A stretch of DNA of 64,000 bases. Origin: Gyromitra esculenta (taxonomy: Eukaryota > Ascomycota > Pezizomycetes > Pezizales > Discinaceae). Positions within the stretch are counted from its first letter, which is position 1, and every line of letters begins with the position of its first letter. Under the pieces are notes generated by a model. The model was not told the DNA's origin and ran no database searches. It worked only from the letters and a program-made list of their open reading frames with translations. Both the position numbers and the translations under genes were made by a program. Location of the stretch: NCBI GenBank assembly GCA_038503075.1, contig JBCAML010000004.1, positions 1,013,149 through 1,077,148 on the forward strand, written 5' to 3'. Below, piece by piece: positions 10,011 to 20,191 of the stretch.

Positions 10011-11732
10011 TTAACTCCCCTTCTCCAACAACTCCTGGATGCCTTCCATATTATCCTTCCACTCACTTACGTTCCAACCCTGAATGACTATTCCTGCCCA
10101 TGTGTCGAGTGCCCTGGCCTTCACGTTTCTTTCTGCGAGTTTGTTGACAATTTGTCCTCTGTTTTCTCCTTTATTGAGGACGATCTTCAGTTCGCCCTTC
10201 ATCGTGACGTTCACTTTCTGGATTTTGTCCGCCTCAATTCCTAGCCCTACAGCTTCACTCATTAGCTCTTCCTGGGTTGGCATCTTGCCTCCTTCCTTGG
10301 TCGTTAGCTTTTTCGCTACTACCACAGCGGCGTTGTTTTCTCTCGTTCGCTCACTCTCCTTCTCCACCATTCTCTTCTGGAAGGCTGCTTTAGCCTTTAT
10401 TGCTACTTCTTTCTCTCGGTTTACCTGCTTCCATTCTGATGAGGCAGGTGCTTGTGTTCTAGTTATGTCCGCATAACTAAACTTCCAGTATTCGTCCTTA
10501 CTCGCTGTTTGTTGCGAGCTCGCTGGTGGTGATTGCATCGGCGCAATCGGCATTGACGTTGGCATTGACGTTGGCATGGTCTTCCTCGGACTCTGGCCCT
10601 TCCAGTATCTAACCTCCCTTTTCAACTCTTCTACTTCTCTTCCTAGCCCATATATCCGTTTTTCCATCCTTTCCATCCGCTCTTCTATCGTCCCTCTATT
10701 CCTAACCAATGGTTCTCCCCTCTCTGGTGTCCGCCCTTTGATTTCCTCTCTCCCTTTTCCTTTGTCAGTGGGTATGATGTGTGCAAACTTACTTGCAAGC
10801 AGTCCCGTGACTACTGCTCTGGTGATTGCCCTCTTTGTATTCTTCATCACTCTAATACTTCTGAACTTGCCGTTCTCCGTATTTTGTTCTCTTTGCCCTA
10901 CATCGTTCATACCTCTTTTCCTTTTCTCCTTCTTTTCTCCTCTTGCTCTTTCTACCTCACCTTCCAAGGCCTTTCTTATCTCCCCTGTATTCTCATTCCC
11001 CCCTCCATTCCTCTTGTACTCCTCCATAACTTCCTTAACCATCTCCTTCCATACTTTTTCCTCTATTTCGCTCAACCACTCATCTTCCATCTCTACATCT
11101 TCTTTTTTCCCTTCCTTCTTGTCTTTCTCCATCTTTTCCTCTGCTTCCCTTTTTCTCTTTTCTTTTTCTTCATCCTCCTTCTCCTTTTTCTCTATATACT
11201 CCTTCATTATCTTGGTTTGCGCCATATTTTCCTCGTGGATTCTGTCTTCCTCCTTGTATGCCTCGCTAAGATCTCCCGGGAAAGGTACGATTGGTGGCAT
11301 CTCATCGCTTTCGTATCCTTCATGGAAGGTTCGATTTTCGCCGTATGTTGATTGTGTTGGCGTTTTTCCTCCGCTCTCCTCCTCCTCGCTCTCCGTATCG
11401 CTATCGATTTCCATTACCTCAACTTCCTCCTCCTTTCTTCTTCCCTTTTCCTCATTCTCTTCCTCGTTATCCCACTTCGTTCTCTCAATAAATTTCTCCT
11501 CGATTTCGATCATCCTTTTTGCACTGTTCTTCGTTCTGCTTTCCCAAACGTACCATCTGGCTCCTTGGCCCAATGGGTGCGTAAGATCTGGCCCCGCAAA
11601 TGTTCTTCCGTAAAAGGGGTGGGGCTTGGATGTCGCATACTCATTCTTCCACCATACTTCTTTGTATTTGACTCCGTTCTTGTTCGCCGTCCTGTTAATT
11701 AGCTGGTTTAGTTCCATGCTGGTTACGCTCAT
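10011..11732 (-). CDS. LINE ORF1, gag-like nucleic-acid-binding protein
   Basis: A 573-residue uninterrupted frame starting at ATG (MSVTSMELNQL). It is extremely rich in Glu and Lys with predicted coiled-coil stretches, for example RMEKRIYGLGREVEELKREV. A short in-frame repeat encodes MPTSMPTSMP. Position and composition match ORF1 of Tad1-like LINEs, which coats the element RNA. The usual C-terminal zinc knuckles are not in this frame; a decayed version follows at 9930-9676. That it stays open while ORF2 is broken may be chance or recent inactivation. Confidence 0.6.
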   Translation of the reverse strand: MSVTSMELNQLINRTANKNGVKYKEVWWKNEYATSKPHPFYGRTFAGPDLTHPLGQGARWYVWESRTKNSAKRMIEIEEKFIERTKWDNEEENEEKGRRKEEEVEVMEIDSDTESEEEESGGKTPTQSTYGENRTFHEGYESDEMPPIVPFPGDLSEAYKEEDRIHEENMAQTKIMKEYIEKKEKEDEEKEKRKREAEEKMEKDKKEGKKEDVEMEDEWLSEIEEKVWKEMVKEVMEEYKRNGGGNENTGEIRKALEGEVERARGEKKEKRKRGMNDVGQREQNTENGKFRSIRVMKNTKRAITRAVVTGLLASKFAHIIPTDKGKGREEIKGRTPERGEPLVRNRGTIEERMERMEKRIYGLGREVEELKREVRYWKGQSPRKTMPTSMPTSMPIAPMQSPPASSQQTASKDEYWKFSYADITRTQAPASSEWKQVNREKEVAIKAKAAFQKRMVEKESERTRENNAAVVVAKKLTTKEGGKMPTQEELMSEAVGLGIEADKIQKVNVTMKGELKIVLNKGENRGQIVNKLAERNVKARALDTWAGIVIQGWNVSEWKDNMEGIQELLEKGS

Positions 11733-11736
11733 TTTC

Positions 11737-11837
11737 CTTATCTTATCTGATAGTGCTTATCAGATTTCTTCTTATCTTATCAGGATCTTATCTTGTTTTA
11801 ATCTGGATCTTATCCAGATGTCGCTTAGTATCTTATC
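11737..11837 (-). promoter_or_regulatory. Cluster of eight GATAAG motifs upstream of LINE ORF1
   Basis: CTTATC (GATAAG on the minus strand) occurs at 11737, 11742, 11756, 11771, 11776, 11787, 11809 and 11832, that is eight times in about 100 bp directly upstream of the ORF1 ATG. GATAAG is the core bound by fungal GATA factors such as AreA/NIT2. The position fits an internal LINE promoter, but binding is inference. Confidence 0.5.
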
Positions 11838-11840
11838 GCT

Positions 11841-12792
11841 ATCCAATCGGATCTAGTCTCTTCCGAGAGGTTCTGGTAGTCTTGGCGACAAGGTGATGTG
11901 TTGTCCCTGTATGGGTAAGGGTTCGAATTTCCTCCGAGGTATCGCCGAAGTTTAATCTAATTAGAGGATTTTCGCTATCTCTTCTTTAATAATAACCCAA
12001 AGGTAAACGATGACAAAGGCCCAGGCTCTAGGTCTGAACATAAAGCTAATCAATAGCTTATCTGGTTGTGGAGATACTTGCTAAAAACCCGAAAATTGGT
12101 TGAGAATGGGCCAATTTTGGTGGGGTTGCCACTCAGAAAACCGACGTGGAAACACCAAAAACCGCAAAAAGTGAGTTGGATTTTCGCAGGCGGGTATGGT
12201 AATAGAGATTTGTCTGCTGATTTCGAATATATGCCTGGTTTATTGTTTGAACCATTGGTTGTTGAGTTCTTCTCGCGGTTCAGTTCTCGATAAAGCGCCG
12301 GTATCACGAAGGTGAGCGATCTTCTTAAGTGAGGTACTAACACGTTCAAAGAGTGCGGTGTGTACAAGTCCTACGGTGGGTATCTTGAGGCGAAGTATCA
12401 GCGATGTTTTACGACAGCAAAGGTTCGAGGTAGAGCAGAGATGGTATTTAAGGTAATACAGGTAGAAGTAAAACGAGAACGTTCTTAAGGAAGGAAAAGA
12501 AAGAGAAACAAGAACGACCGAAATCGACAAATAAGCTTTCATTAACAAACATAACCGAAAAATAATAGAACAACAAAGAGATTGTACAATACCCAAACAA
12601 TAATACAACCGACAACCAATGCGCGACTCGTTATCCAAAATCAATCCATGAAAGTTCTTGAGGTCGCCTGTGAGGCCGAAGGCGTCCGGGGATTTGAAGT
12701 CATCAAGCTTTGTTTGCTGATGTTGAAAACCCGTTTCTGCGTTTAAGACTTCGGAAGCCTGCAGGTCGTGTGAATACTGTTTCTGATCATTT
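11841..12792. other. Intergenic DNA between LINE and hypothetical gene
   Basis: No protein family is recognised. Minus-strand frames at 12050-12367 and 12240-12851 have no domain support. The stretch at about 12540-12680 resembles 13660-13790 further on (both contain ATCCATGAAA followed closely by TGAGG, after an A/C-rich run) and could be related 3' ends of the two neighbouring minus-strand genes. Confidence 0.35.
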
Positions 12793-13305
12793 CTACCATC
12801 CACTTTCTCCTCTTGCTCTCCCCTCATCATCGCTGCAGTCCACCATCCCAACCCCTGTCCCCCGGTTCATATTATTCATCTCAACCCATTCGCGCATATC
12901 TTCCTCGTCAAGCTCATGTTTGAGTCTGAGTTGCTCGGGGTCGCTAGAAGGGATTAAATTGCTGAAGCTGGAAGTACCCAGAGCAGAGATACTTCTACCA
13001 TCCATGAGAAGTTTAAATCGACTTCGGAAGAGCCCTTTGGTCTTGGGTGGCTGTCTGCTCGAGAGACTCCCTAGTTTAGATAACGCCAAGCAGAAAGGAG
13101 CAGTCTTTCCGGTTTCCATTGACTTGGCTACTGATGGAGGGGAAGAAGGATTAACGGTGGTTACTGAACCATAGCGTCTTTTCAAATCCTTAGTCCGCGC
13201 AATGCATTGTAGCACCCTCTGTTGTTGTTTCAATTGCTCCTGTTGGGCTTCCACTCTAACTGAAATCTTTGCGGCAGATATAAGTCTCTCTAGTTCTAAC
13301 CTCAT
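12793..13305 (-). CDS. Hypothetical protein, predicted coiled coil
   Basis: From the ATG at 13305 the frame gives about 170 residues starting MRLELERLISAAK, with a Gln-rich helical stretch (QQEQLKQQQRVL) and a polar, acidic C-terminal part (LKHELDEEDMREWVEMNNM). The frame stays open upstream and would read NYYYTKNLNDHKVVEKAM, preceded by a possible AG acceptor (CGCTCGCAG), so an upstream exon may be missing. No family is recognised. Confidence 0.4.
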   Translation of the reverse strand: MRLELERLISAAKISVRVEAQQEQLKQQQRVLQCIARTKDLKRRYGSVTTVNPSSPPSVAKSMETGKTAPFCLALSKLGSLSSRQPPKTKGLFRSRFKLLMDGRSISALGTSSFSNLIPSSDPEQLRLKHELDEEDMREWVEMNNMNRGTGVGMVDCSDDEGRARGESGW

Positions 13306-13735
13306 TGCCTTCTCCACCACTTTGTGGTCGTTGAGATTTTTCGTGTAATAGTAGTTCCAAAGATTGCTCTGCGAGCGAGATTCTCGTCAAGCTCTCAGGT
13401 ATCCCCGAGATGAATGCGCTACTTGAACGAGAAACCAACGACAGGAGAATGTACGAAGATTCTACAGGCTCTACTAATAGTTCAAGTTATGATGACTTAA
13501 GACGGCTGACGGCGAAAGATTACGGTACGCAACCCGAGGTTGTATTCGTAAGATACAAATGAACAGACAATAAGACGTTGCAAAGAAAGGAGAAGAAAAG
13601 TACAACAAGAGGGGAAATCCCTTCGCTTAAATACTAAAATCCCAACTTCTTTGACGACAAAATCATGACTCATCGTAACAAAAAACCAAAGAAACACAAA
13701 GAACAACAAAACGCAACAACCATATACCCACGCGC

Positions 13736-14200
13736 CTAACTAACCAACGAAACGTCCATCCATGAAAATTGCTGAGGCCACGGCAGAAGCTCGAGATCTA
13801 TTTTCTCGGTTTTGGCGAAATATATGTAAAGCCCTACAGCGTGTAGGCTACCCAGTATAGCTGAAATGGGATTCTGGGATAGGAACCTCTGTAAACGCCT
13901 AAGGGCTGTGAGCCGCTCCAATGCTGTCCAATCCCCGGTAAAGACCCGTGGGATATAATGAAGGCGATGGCATCTGGGTATCTCGATCGCGGAGGGAGTG
14001 ACTGATGTCTGTGAGAAGTCCAGCAGTCTATTGCATCTTCCGAACAGGCTCTTCGGTCCGCTAGGCGGTGGATATGCAGAGTAAAAGCCCCAGGCGGGGT
14101 ATTTATGCATGGGATAGAAATTGGGTGGTGCTTTGCACAAATGTTTCTTTTGATGAATTATTGAATAGGTGGGAGACCCATATTCTGTAGTTGATTGCAT
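13736..14200 (-). CDS. Hypothetical protein, 154 residues
   Basis: A single ATG-started frame (MQSTTEYGSPTY) of 154 residues with no recognisable domain. A central part rich in Leu and Arg reads DWTALERLTALRRLQRFL, and it ends PWPQQFSWMDVSLVS. It lies in the same orientation as the hypothetical gene at 12793-13305, and the DNA around its 3' end is similar to that downstream of that gene. No signal peptide or membrane segment is evident. Confidence 0.4.
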   Translation of the reverse strand: MQSTTEYGSPTYSIIHQKKHLCKAPPNFYPMHKYPAWGFYSAYPPPSGPKSLFGRCNRLLDFSQTSVTPSAIEIPRCHRLHYIPRVFTGDWTALERLTALRRLQRFLSQNPISAILGSLHAVGLYIYFAKTEKIDLELLPWPQQFSWMDVSLVS

Positions 14201-15268
14201 CGAGGCTAACTTAACCGCAGAAAATGCTTTGAATAGATTGATGGAATTTTTTTAAAATTACGGAAATGCTGTTTGAGAGAGGTTGTTTGAGGTGGGAGGA
14301 AGGTTTGAGATAGTGGAAAGGTTGTTCGTGGTTGTTGAAGAGACCTCTAGGGGACCAGAGACGTCGATTTCTAAAATTCAATGATGATAGCTCGGAATTC
14401 TATGGAGTATATATTTTTTTTGAATCACAGTTTCATTCTTCTGTCTAGGTGCAAGATAGAATACATGTACGTTATACTATCTAGGTACAAGAATGTCACG
14501 TGCAACAGAAGTTATGGCGTGAAAGCCTCAGAATTCTATGCAGTTAGCTCACATGAATACATATATGCAACTATTACATCTAGAAAGCTAGCCGCTCTCG
14601 ATGAGCTAGAATATTCATATCTCCAATAACACTTAATTTTTGTATGACTTCTATATATTAAAGAGGCCAGCAAATTCAAAAAAAGAGACAACTCACCAAC
14701 AATATTTAATTTTAGGTTTAAGAATCAATCGTTAGGATAGGACTTAAGTATCTTTTATTTTGTATCTGTAAGTGTCCAACATTTCCAAAATGTACCTACA
14801 TGCAGGTTGATACTCCAGCAGAGACAGAGGTGGTTGTACTGAGCAACTGAGGTTCGAAATCTTATTCATCCCTTAACCGCTTTCCGTCAGATCAAGTAAA
14901 TAGTGTTTCAGGGCAGCTAGCCTCCCATCACACAGCCAAGCAGCACTAAAATTTAATCAACCATCACGTCGATTTCAGCATCATGACCAACAAACACCCC
15001 ATGAGGCCCCCTAGCTATACGGTATCATACCTAGCCCATACCAGCAATATTCTCCCTCACTACGCAGCAGCCAAGGTAGTAGGGGATGAGAACAAGATTG
15101 TTCTAGCCACCGTTCTTCTACAAAAAGAATTTAGCAGCCGTCTATCTTTAGGTAGCCATCAGCTTCCTCTCCACTAGAGGAATGTTGATTCACATTACCT
15201 TCTAGACATGTCCAGATATTTTTGATATGGATAAGCTATAGATTCAATATACACCAGTTCTAATATAT
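14201..15268. other. Intergenic DNA
   Basis: No gene is recognised. A 64-codon ATG frame at 14983-15177 (+) has no domain. One TACATGTA palindrome occurs at 14462, between two near-copies of TCTAGGTRCAAGA. Confidence 0.4.
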
Positions 15269-16409
15269 TTACTCGTCATCACCAAAGAAAACCTTAACCG
15301 GCAACCACGAATCCCCACAAACTTTGAAGCGATCCTTCAGGTTGCTCAACCGCTCAACATCTTCCTTATCCAAGTCCCATCCATTCAGGTCAAAATTTGC
15401 CTCAATTCTATCTTTGTTTACAGATTTCGGAATTACCGACCAGCCGTTTTGCAGCCCCCAGTTTAGGAGAACTTGTGAAGAAGTCTTTCCAGTCTTCTTA
15501 ACAATGTCTTGCAGGACAGGGTCCTTATGGAGTGGAGAATTCGTAGAGCCAAGGCAGGAGTATCCGGTGGTGTGGATGCCCTTGGAGGTGTTGTAGGCAA
15601 CGAGCTTCGGTGAAGGGTTGTTGGGATGAAGCTCGATTTGGTTAACAGCGGGAACGGTAGTAGTGGTCGGAGCGTTCAAGAGTTTCTCGAGGTTCCTGAT
15701 ACCGAAGTTGGAAACACCAATGTTCTTTACTCGTCCGGAAGCGGGGAGTTTTTGCAACTCGGCCCTTTATCAATTTTCTATCAGCATATCACTCACGCAG
15801 ACGCTCAGCGACAGCTATCAGTGGCCATACCATGTCTTGACAAAGTCCCAGTCTGGGAGGTGTTTTGATAGATCATCAGGATCCGTCGATGATGGCCAAT
15901 GCATAAGATAAAGGTCGACATAGTCAACGCCGAGAGACTTCAAAGATGATTCAATTCCCTCCTCAACACGTTTATGCCATGGGTTGTCAAGCTTGGTAGT
16001 GATCCAGATTTCCTCGCGAGGAACACCAGAGGCCTTGATTCCCTCACCAACTTCAGCTTCATTGCCGTATGCGAGAGCACTACCACTGCGGTTAGCAAAC
16101 TTAACTATCCTCTGAAGGATTGAAACCCGTTGGGATACATTGATGTTCGGGGAAGATTCAACGAAGTAGAAAATGGTACTTACGTATCAATATGGCGATA
16201 TCCAGCGCGGAGGGCAGCCTCTACGGCATGTTTCACCTCATTCGGCCCAGATTGCCACGTTCCCAGACCAACAAGAGGGATCTTATCGCCGGTATTAAGG
16301 GTAGCAGTCTTTCTATAGGAGGCGAGGCGTCAGCAATTTATTCTGCAACAAATCTCAAATATACGATAAAATATAAGTTAATCGTCACTCACTTAGTCCA
16401 TTCAGTCAT
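15269..16409 (-). CDS. Aldo-keto reductase (glycerol dehydrogenase/aldehyde reductase type)
   Basis: NADPH-dependent aldo-keto reductase that would reduce aldehydes or oxidise polyols; closest in style to fungal Gcy1/glycerol 2-dehydrogenase enzymes. Inferred exons are 16409-16393, 16312-16184, 16079-15831 and 15764-15269, giving 296 residues. Exon 1 encodes only MTEWT and two bases of the next codon. The catalytic tetrad is complete: Asp48 and Tyr53 (HIDTALAYGNE), Lys78 (ITTKLDN) and His109 (LYLMHWPSS). Cofactor-binding sequence is seen in [16 protein letters not shown]. For intron 2 an acceptor six bases earlier is possible, but the chosen one restores the normal Asp-Tyr spacing. Family assignment is firm; the natural substrate is unknown. 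Confidence 0.93.
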
Positions 16410-16507
16410 TGTTACGTAGGTTTTTGTGTTTGGGTAGAGTCCGAGTTTTGGAAGAGAAAAATATGGTGATGCAAGTAAACGACGAAACATCAACTAGAGG
16501 TAATAGA

Positions 16508-16568
16508 CAGTTTTTATAAACAGCGAGTTCGTGAGTGGACTCAGTTGCCGTATAAATACTCAATTGGT
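16508..16568 (-). promoter_or_regulatory. TATA- and CCAAT-like elements of the aldo-keto reductase gene
   Basis: On the minus strand, about 100 bp upstream of the ATG, there is TTTATAAAAAC (about 16510-16520), and about 50 bp further upstream a CCAAT pentamer (about 16563-16567). Spacing and order are plausible for a fungal core promoter; no experimental support. Confidence 0.35.
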
Positions 16569-17785
16569 GGAGAACCATCCCTGGAACTGAATTGCGTCAG
16601 CGATGGGTATCGTGGTGGAGGGGCAACCGGGTAAAAGCTCGGTAAAAACCCAAATTGTGGGGGAAAAGCCCCGCGCACGCAGAGATGTCCGATTATGGTG
16701 GTCTTCCAGAAACTGTCATGACCAACTAACTATTATATTGAAAACGTATTAGCTACACAGCGAGGATTCCAGCTCCAGGGTTCCGCGGATCGGGTTTTAC
16801 AGGCTATGACGCAATATTAAAGATACGATATCAGCCTGAGGAGTTTCGATAGATAGAGGAGTTGACACTAGTTCCGGCCCGTCGGAAAATCTATCGAAAA
16901 TCGCAATATTATCAAGTAGACTCTCAAATTGCACAGTTATTTACACAATGCTGTTTTTGGCGTAATTCTCCGGGGCCTTAGCATATACTCACAGTCACAA
17001 CGCTATATACCTACTCTATTAGGCTAGCCACTATAGAGAACGATCTAGAAGCCCTGCGGGACCTACATTTCATGATTCTGCATTTACCTCATAGGAACGG
17101 TTCCTGAAAGTGATAATTTTTCTGGCGAAACGGAATTTCGGCCCAACCACTACTCAGGTTTCATCCCACGCACTGGTATCAAGCCTTTATTTAAAGGAGA
17201 AGATAGCAAATCTCGCAGGGAGATAACAATCTTTGTCTAGGCTGCATGAAGAGATATAATCACCTACCAAGACACCCACCATTCTATAAGCTTCGTCTAA
17301 TAATTGCTAAAATCAAGCTAAAGATAGACGCAAAGAATTTTGTTAGATACTCCTAGGCCTCTGACCGACCAGACCACAAATAGCCTTAAACCAGCCGCTA
17401 CGTGCATATAGTACTATAGATACTACACAACCATCCCAGGTTTCTTTGAAGCGACCGACCTTAGCAGACATACAGTTTCTAGGAAAAGCCAAAGTACATC
17501 TACATTACAAGTGAATAGTTTCCAAGAGGTGCAGCTGTGTACAATTTAAGATCTTTTTGATTTTCAGGTAGCTACAACTTCTTACTGGTGACCTACTACT
17601 CCATGTCACGAAAAAATATATAGCCATATAACTACATGTATTATCACTCATTTAATAAAGTTAGTAAAAAAGATAGAGTTTCAACCCGGCAGTCCATATA
17701 CACAAAAATCATCATTTATCACGCCTAAGCTATGGTTACAATAGATAAAATAATATCTCTGAATTTAAGCTGTACAAACACTTCG
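16569..17785. other. Gene-poor intergenic DNA
   Basis: All frames are short and closed by stops. No repeat structure was seen apart from a TACATGTA palindrome at 17633. Confidence 0.5.
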
Positions 17786-18394
17786 TATATATGTTCTGAC
17801 CGGTATCTCAAGAATGCCGGCTGACAAACTGGTCAGACCGCTTTACAGATGGGTCAACCGGTTTATAAACCGCGCAACTTGACATATCGGCTGGCCGATA
17901 CATAAAATGAAATTTGTGAACTGGCCAATACCTAAAGTGTTTAGGATACCATGTTTCTGATGAGTTTGTATGTCAGATACCACAACTAAACCGATACCAT
18001 TATAATTAGCTACTTACCTCCTTTAGCCCATCTAACCAGCCAAAGAAAACCTCTGATTTAAAGTGATAAAATCACAAAAAATCGAGCACTATTCTATTTT
18101 TCTCTCAATATTCTTAAATAAAATAGATTACAATAAAGAGGGTTTTTAGATTTGAATTCTACATGGTTTGCATGTGGGTAGGTGGACGCGGTCAAAGCAG
18201 AGTAGTTGTATTATCCTAAACGTTTTCCCAAACTTTGATTACCAGACTGCAAAAACTTGAACACTTTGAAAACCGGTCCAACTGCAAACAACACTTTAGA
18301 AACCGGTCAGCCGGTTTCCAAAGTTGGCCTCTTTACTAACCGGCTGACCGATTTACCAACCAGCCCCACTTACAAACCGGTCGGAACATATATA
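17786..18394. mobile_element. Foldback element with internal ACCGGT-type repeats
   Basis: The two ends are inverted copies of TATATATGTTCYGACCGGT, about 610 bp apart. Inside, especially near both ends, variants of CGGTCAGCCGGTT / ACCGGT recur (near 17799, 17817, 17835, 17856, 17889, 18272, 18301, 18343 and 18375). No transposase frame is present. It looks like a non-autonomous DNA transposon with subterminal repeats; the target duplication is ambiguous because the flank is an alternating TA run. Confidence 0.55.
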
Positions 18395-20191
18395 TTCGCC
18401 ATTTTGTGAGTTTTCTTTGAAGGCATTGCAAAAATTCACCATCACATTCTGGGGGTCCTTCCTGTCTATAGTTACCAACATGTGTTTCTCCACATTCTTC
18501 TAAGTAAACCAACGTAAGTTATATGTGCTTAACCTACATAGCCCCTTCAGTCACTGTATGATTAATGAGACCAAGGCAGCGAAAACTGGGGGCTTAGCCA
18601 AAAAGGCGAATTGTGGCCTTAGACCCCTAGGACTCTGTTTCCAACCCCCCAAGATAACCCCTCTTAGAACAAGGATTTTCCACGGCACCCAAAAGAACTT
18701 AATATGTTATATTACTAGAAATAAAGTTTCTAATAGATTATTGTGATATTTTATGTGTTGTTAAAATTCGACACTTTTGGTGTGTTTTGCCAAGGTGCAG
18801 AATTCATTCTGGAAATGCGAGTAGAGGCTATTTATATGGTCTCCATGCTCTCTTCACAACTCACAATCCTTCATACATAGTAAACTCTCGCTTTTGAGCT
18901 TGATTTGCCTTGTGCATCACGATCTTCAGTGCTTGGCGCCTGGATCAGCAGGCGAAGCCTCATATATTTTCTCTCTAAATAACACAAAGCTGGTCGCAAT
19001 TCTCACCTAGTCAATTTCGCTGTACGCCAGGCAGTTACATCATCACGCCAGCTCCTCTCCCCGAATACGAACACGAAGCTAGAGATTGTAATAGATTTGG
19101 GGCTAGATAGTATTTGATGCAGTCAAACTGTTATTTGATCTCTTTAACTTTGCTTGGCAAAGATCACCAATCACAGTCTAATCTTGGCACTAGGATCAAC
19201 TACTAGTTCGTCTCAATTACTGGATATGACCCCCAGCAATCTGTTATCTAGTGATATGCCTCACTAGACCTAGCCACGCTGCCTTATAGGAGGCCGTATT
19301 CCCTGAAAGAAGAGCCATATACTATGTACTCATGATCAGAGCACTGGGGACCTTGAGCTTTAATAAACCTGTGAAGGGCTCGCAGTCGAGACTTCACGCC
19401 GCTGCGCGGCATTCGATCCCTCCGAGCTCGCTCCTATAGCCACCACTTCGCGGTGGCGCCCTACACAATACTTTTGAAGTCCCGATATCGGGTTAGGGTT
19501 CTCTCATCCTTGTTCTTGGAGAGTGGCAATCATGAGTTACTGGTCAGATCGACTAGCCAGTCAGCATTGAGATTAGTTCTTTACTTACCTCGTAACCCTT
19601 CACTTCATTCAGGGCACTAGGAGTTTAGACCTGCTGGACCCGTTCTCCACGACCTCTATGGGTCTTAACAACCAAAATGCGCCTACGTATACGCATATTA
19701 AACCTATTATAATTAAAGGCAGAAGAATCATGACTATAACCATAGCATAATTCACAAAATATCCTCTTAGAAAACGCCCTCCTAAAACCCGAAATTTTAA
19801 GGTTTAGGACCTAAGAGGTCATTCAGTTTTCCCCGAAACTTAGAGTTGTAGTTAGGATCATCACAGCGCAGGAATACGAAGTCAGTGACAAACTAGCCTA
19901 GTTTCTGGCCGAATCCATTCCTATGCAATTGGCTGATGGAGATTATATGTGAAGTACGCTGTGAATCACATATGCATTATCTAATAATAGTACTATTCGT
20001 CATCTTTCAATGTAGATCAAGGATGATAGTGGGTGGTCGATATCTAGTACTCTACTTTATCTCCCAATGCAAACGTGCTTCATAAAGCACCTCTGGGGCT
20101 AATGGGGGTATCGGTGGGGCGAACCAAATGCCCCCGTCGCGGGCCCATATGGTCATAGATTAGGGTTCCCAAAGGAAAGCGTCGTTACATA
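18395..20191. other. Gene-poor DNA with GC-rich small hairpins
   Basis: No nuclear gene is recognised. Around 19370-19470 are compact GC-rich palindromes (GCCGCTGCGCGGC; CCACCACTTCGCGGTGG), unlike the surroundings. A 44-codon minus-strand frame at 19609-19743 encodes a strongly hydrophobic segment (VMILLPLIIIGLICVYVGAF). The style recalls mitochondrial DNA, but no mitochondrial gene was identified. Confidence 0.35.

Larger units (their letters stand above)
5961..11840 (-). mobile_element. Fossil non-LTR retrotransposon (LINE, Tad1/I-like)
   Basis: On the minus strand, in order, are a gag-like ORF1 (11732-10011), a decayed zinc-knuckle segment (9930-9676), an apurinic-endonuclease-like segment (9651-9298), a reverse transcriptase (9126-7522 over several frames), a downstream segment (7313-7005) and an RNase H remnant (6350-5961, with GNEKAD). 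This order, with an RNase H after the RT, matches the fungal Tad1/I group of LINEs. The second half is broken by several frameshifts and stops. The 5' boundary is put just beyond the GATA-like motif cluster; the 3' boundary is uncertain and may reach the (CTA)n tract near 5511. No target-site duplication was identified. Confidence 0.85.

Noticed and set aside
10576..11613. 345-codon plus-strand ORF rich in Ser, Phe and Leu
   Set aside because: It is the exact antisense shadow of the charged LINE ORF1 and has a membrane-like look only because of that.
11868..11945. tRNA-like B-box (GGTTCGAATTTC) upstream of the LINE, possibly a SINE head or tRNA
   Set aside because: The T stem pairs poorly, and no acceptor stem or clear D arm could be drawn.
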